Positions 47,440 through 48,487 of a stretch of DNA of 48,487 nt are shown here, piece by piece (the stretch's first letter is position 1; each line of letters starts with the position of its first letter). The stretch is from a virus. A model generated the notes under the pieces. It had not been told where the DNA came from, did not search any database, and worked only from the letters and a program-made list of their open reading frames with translations. Both the position numbers and the translations under genes were made by a program. The stretch is from positions 1 through 48,487 of the IMG/VR virus record IMGVR_UViG_3300022752_000113; one strand, 5' to 3'.

Positions 47440-48330
47440 ATGCCTTGTGGAAATAATACTTTAGCTATAAATAGACCAAGTAAAGACAATATGCAATCTA
47501 TGCTTTGTTCTTCTTCTTGCAATGACTTAGGTCCCTTAGATCCTTTAAATAAAAATAAATTAGGGCCTAGAAGACAAAGAGAAAAAGTAAGAGAGCAAAT
47601 TAAAGAGTATTGTCTTCATATGCTAGGGGCTCCGGTAGTCAAATTGGAGTTTGACGAACAAAATTTGGATTTTTGTGTCGATCAGGCAATGAAAGTTTTT
47701 GAAGATTATGCTGGAAAAGAATATTTTTCATATTATGTATTCAATACTACTCCTGGTAAAAGCATATACGAAATGCCACCAGAAATAGGAATGATTAGAA
47801 ATGTTTATTACAAAGAAACAGGAACTTTTGCTTTTCAAAGCACAGACTTAAATGGCGCAATACCTATCGAATATTTTTATCCAGGTGGAGCCTATGCTAG
47901 TATACAAGGCGGCTTAATAGATCCTGTACAACCAATGTGGGGCAGAATGGGAGAATGGGCGCTTTACAAACAGTATGAGCAAATGTATAGCAGAGTAAGT
48001 TCTAATTTAGGTGGTTGGGAATTTATAGGCGGATTTAATACCATAAAACTCTATCCAGTTCCATTTAGAGTTCAAAAAGTTATAGTTCATTATATGCAAA
48101 AGCAAAAAGATTGGGCCGAGGTCACACAGGCAATTCAAGAAGGCGCTTTGACTTATCTAAAAGAAATTTTAGGCAGAATAAGAAGCAAGTATCAAAGTGT
48201 ACCAGGAGCAGGTGGAAGTGTCGCTTTAGATGGACAACAACTACTTCAAGAAGCAAGAGAAGATAGGCAAAAATGGTTTGATGATTTGATTTATAAATTT
48301 GGTGACATATTACCAATTACTTTAGATTGA
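47440..48330 (+). CDS. 13: Neck protein, gp13-like
   Basis: A 296-residue protein. Residues about 47-80, REQIKEYCLHMLGAPVVKLEF followed by LDFCVDQAMKVFEDYAGKEYF, align with the start of T4 gp13 (helix, then LGAPV). The middle YEMPPEIGMIRNVYYKE and GGWEFIGGFNTIKLYPVPFRV matches the strand region. T4 gp13 with gp14 closes the head after packaging. The N-terminal 45 residues are Cys-containing and extra. AGGAG lies before the ATG. Confidence 0.8.
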   Translation: MPCGNNTLAINRPSKDNMQSMLCSSSCNDLGPLDPLNKNKLGPRRQREKVREQIKEYCLHMLGAPVVKLEFDEQNLDFCVDQAMKVFEDYAGKEYFSYYVFNTTPGKSIYEMPPEIGMIRNVYYKETGTFAFQSTDLNGAIPIEYFYPGGAYASIQGGLIDPVQPMWGRMGEWALYKQYEQMYSRVSSNLGGWEFIGGFNTIKLYPVPFRVQKVIVHYMQKQKDWAEVTQAIQEGALTYLKEILGRIRSKYQSVPGAGGSVALDGQQLLQEAREDRQKWFDDLIYKFGDILPITLD

Positions 48331-48367
48331 CAATAGGCAAGTAAATAACTTACAACATGGAGTAAAA

Positions 48368-48487
48368 ATGCAGTACGAGTTTAATTTCAGCCCCGATTTC
48401 CCAATGTCCTCATATAACACGGAGGGCGGCCTTGATTCTTCCACCTTCATCAAGAATAATAATAAAATAGAACTAGTCAAAGACGGT
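48368..48487 (+). CDS. Start of a gene that leaves the window (partial)
   Basis: Forty codons from the ATG at 48368 (MQYEFNFSPDFPMSSYNTE). GGAG lies seven bases upstream. Its bases are more GC-rich than its neighbours. It follows gp13 in the same direction. Function cannot be read. Confidence 0.55.
   Translation, partial: MQYEFNFSPDFPMSSYNTEGGLDSSTFIKNNNKIELVKDG

Overview
The window is an AT-rich stretch of a contractile-tailed, T4-like double-stranded DNA phage, probably infecting an aquatic bacterium (the host cannot be read from the sequence). The T4 kinship rests on gp13- and gp14-like neck proteins, a gp15-like sheath stabiliser, a gp18 sheath, two gp19-type tube proteins, a gp26-like baseplate protein, the gp46/gp47 recombination nuclease, a UvsW-like helicase and a gp55-like sigma factor. 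Unlike T4, the polymerase is a short family A enzyme. One tRNA-Cys is encoded.

Layout. 1-2.3 kb: small leftward accessory genes and tRNA-Cys. 2.4-3.5 kb: a rightward mosaic with a GC-rich adhesin-like module between two copies of a small gene. 3.5-6.6 kb: leftward operon with glycosyltransferase, sigma-like protein and DNA polymerase. 6.6-7.0 kb: divergent control region with 10-bp repeats, hairpins and a near-consensus sigma70 promoter, which drives a rightward operon ending in a methyltransferase and a DUF3445 (heme oxidative N-demethylase-like) protein. 10-13 kb: YhaM-like HD protein, exported M14 carboxypeptidase, exported thioredoxin and HNH endonuclease. 13-15.3 kb and 20.6-24.4 kb: small proteins sharing one N-terminal tag. 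15.3-18.4 kb: four glycosyltransferases including a GT11 fucosyltransferase. 19-20.5 kb: UvsW. 22-24 kb: CAP lipoprotein, Pmp3-like protein, methionine aminopeptidase. 24.4-31.5 kb: gp47, gp46, NrdB, NrdA, dUTPase. 32-48 kb: fibre-like protein, Hjc-like nuclease, gp26, late sigma, SET-domain protein, tube, sheath and neck genes.

How it may work together. Nucleotide supply (NrdA/NrdB, dUTPase), replication (PolA) and recombination-dependent repair (gp46/47, UvsW, Hjc-like nuclease) form the DNA arm. A gp55-like factor and repeated TATA-type boxes beside many start codons suggest T4-style late transcription. Glycosyl-, methyl- and sulfotransferases could remodel the host surface or virion glycans. 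Carboxypeptidase, thioredoxin, CAP and Pmp3-like proteins look like an envelope set.

Most notable: at least nine otherwise unrelated proteins (a 26-cysteine protein, a HEATH metallopeptidase, a DUF5872-like protein, a Gly/Pro-rich protein and others) begin with the same short motif, Met, Phe, two residues, Trp or Phe, then Leu/Ile/Val and acidic residues. It resembles in position and style the T4 capsid-targeting sequence and may mark a set of head-packaged proteins.

Caution: several genes are broken or end early at A/T homopolymers, so some lesions may be assembly errors.
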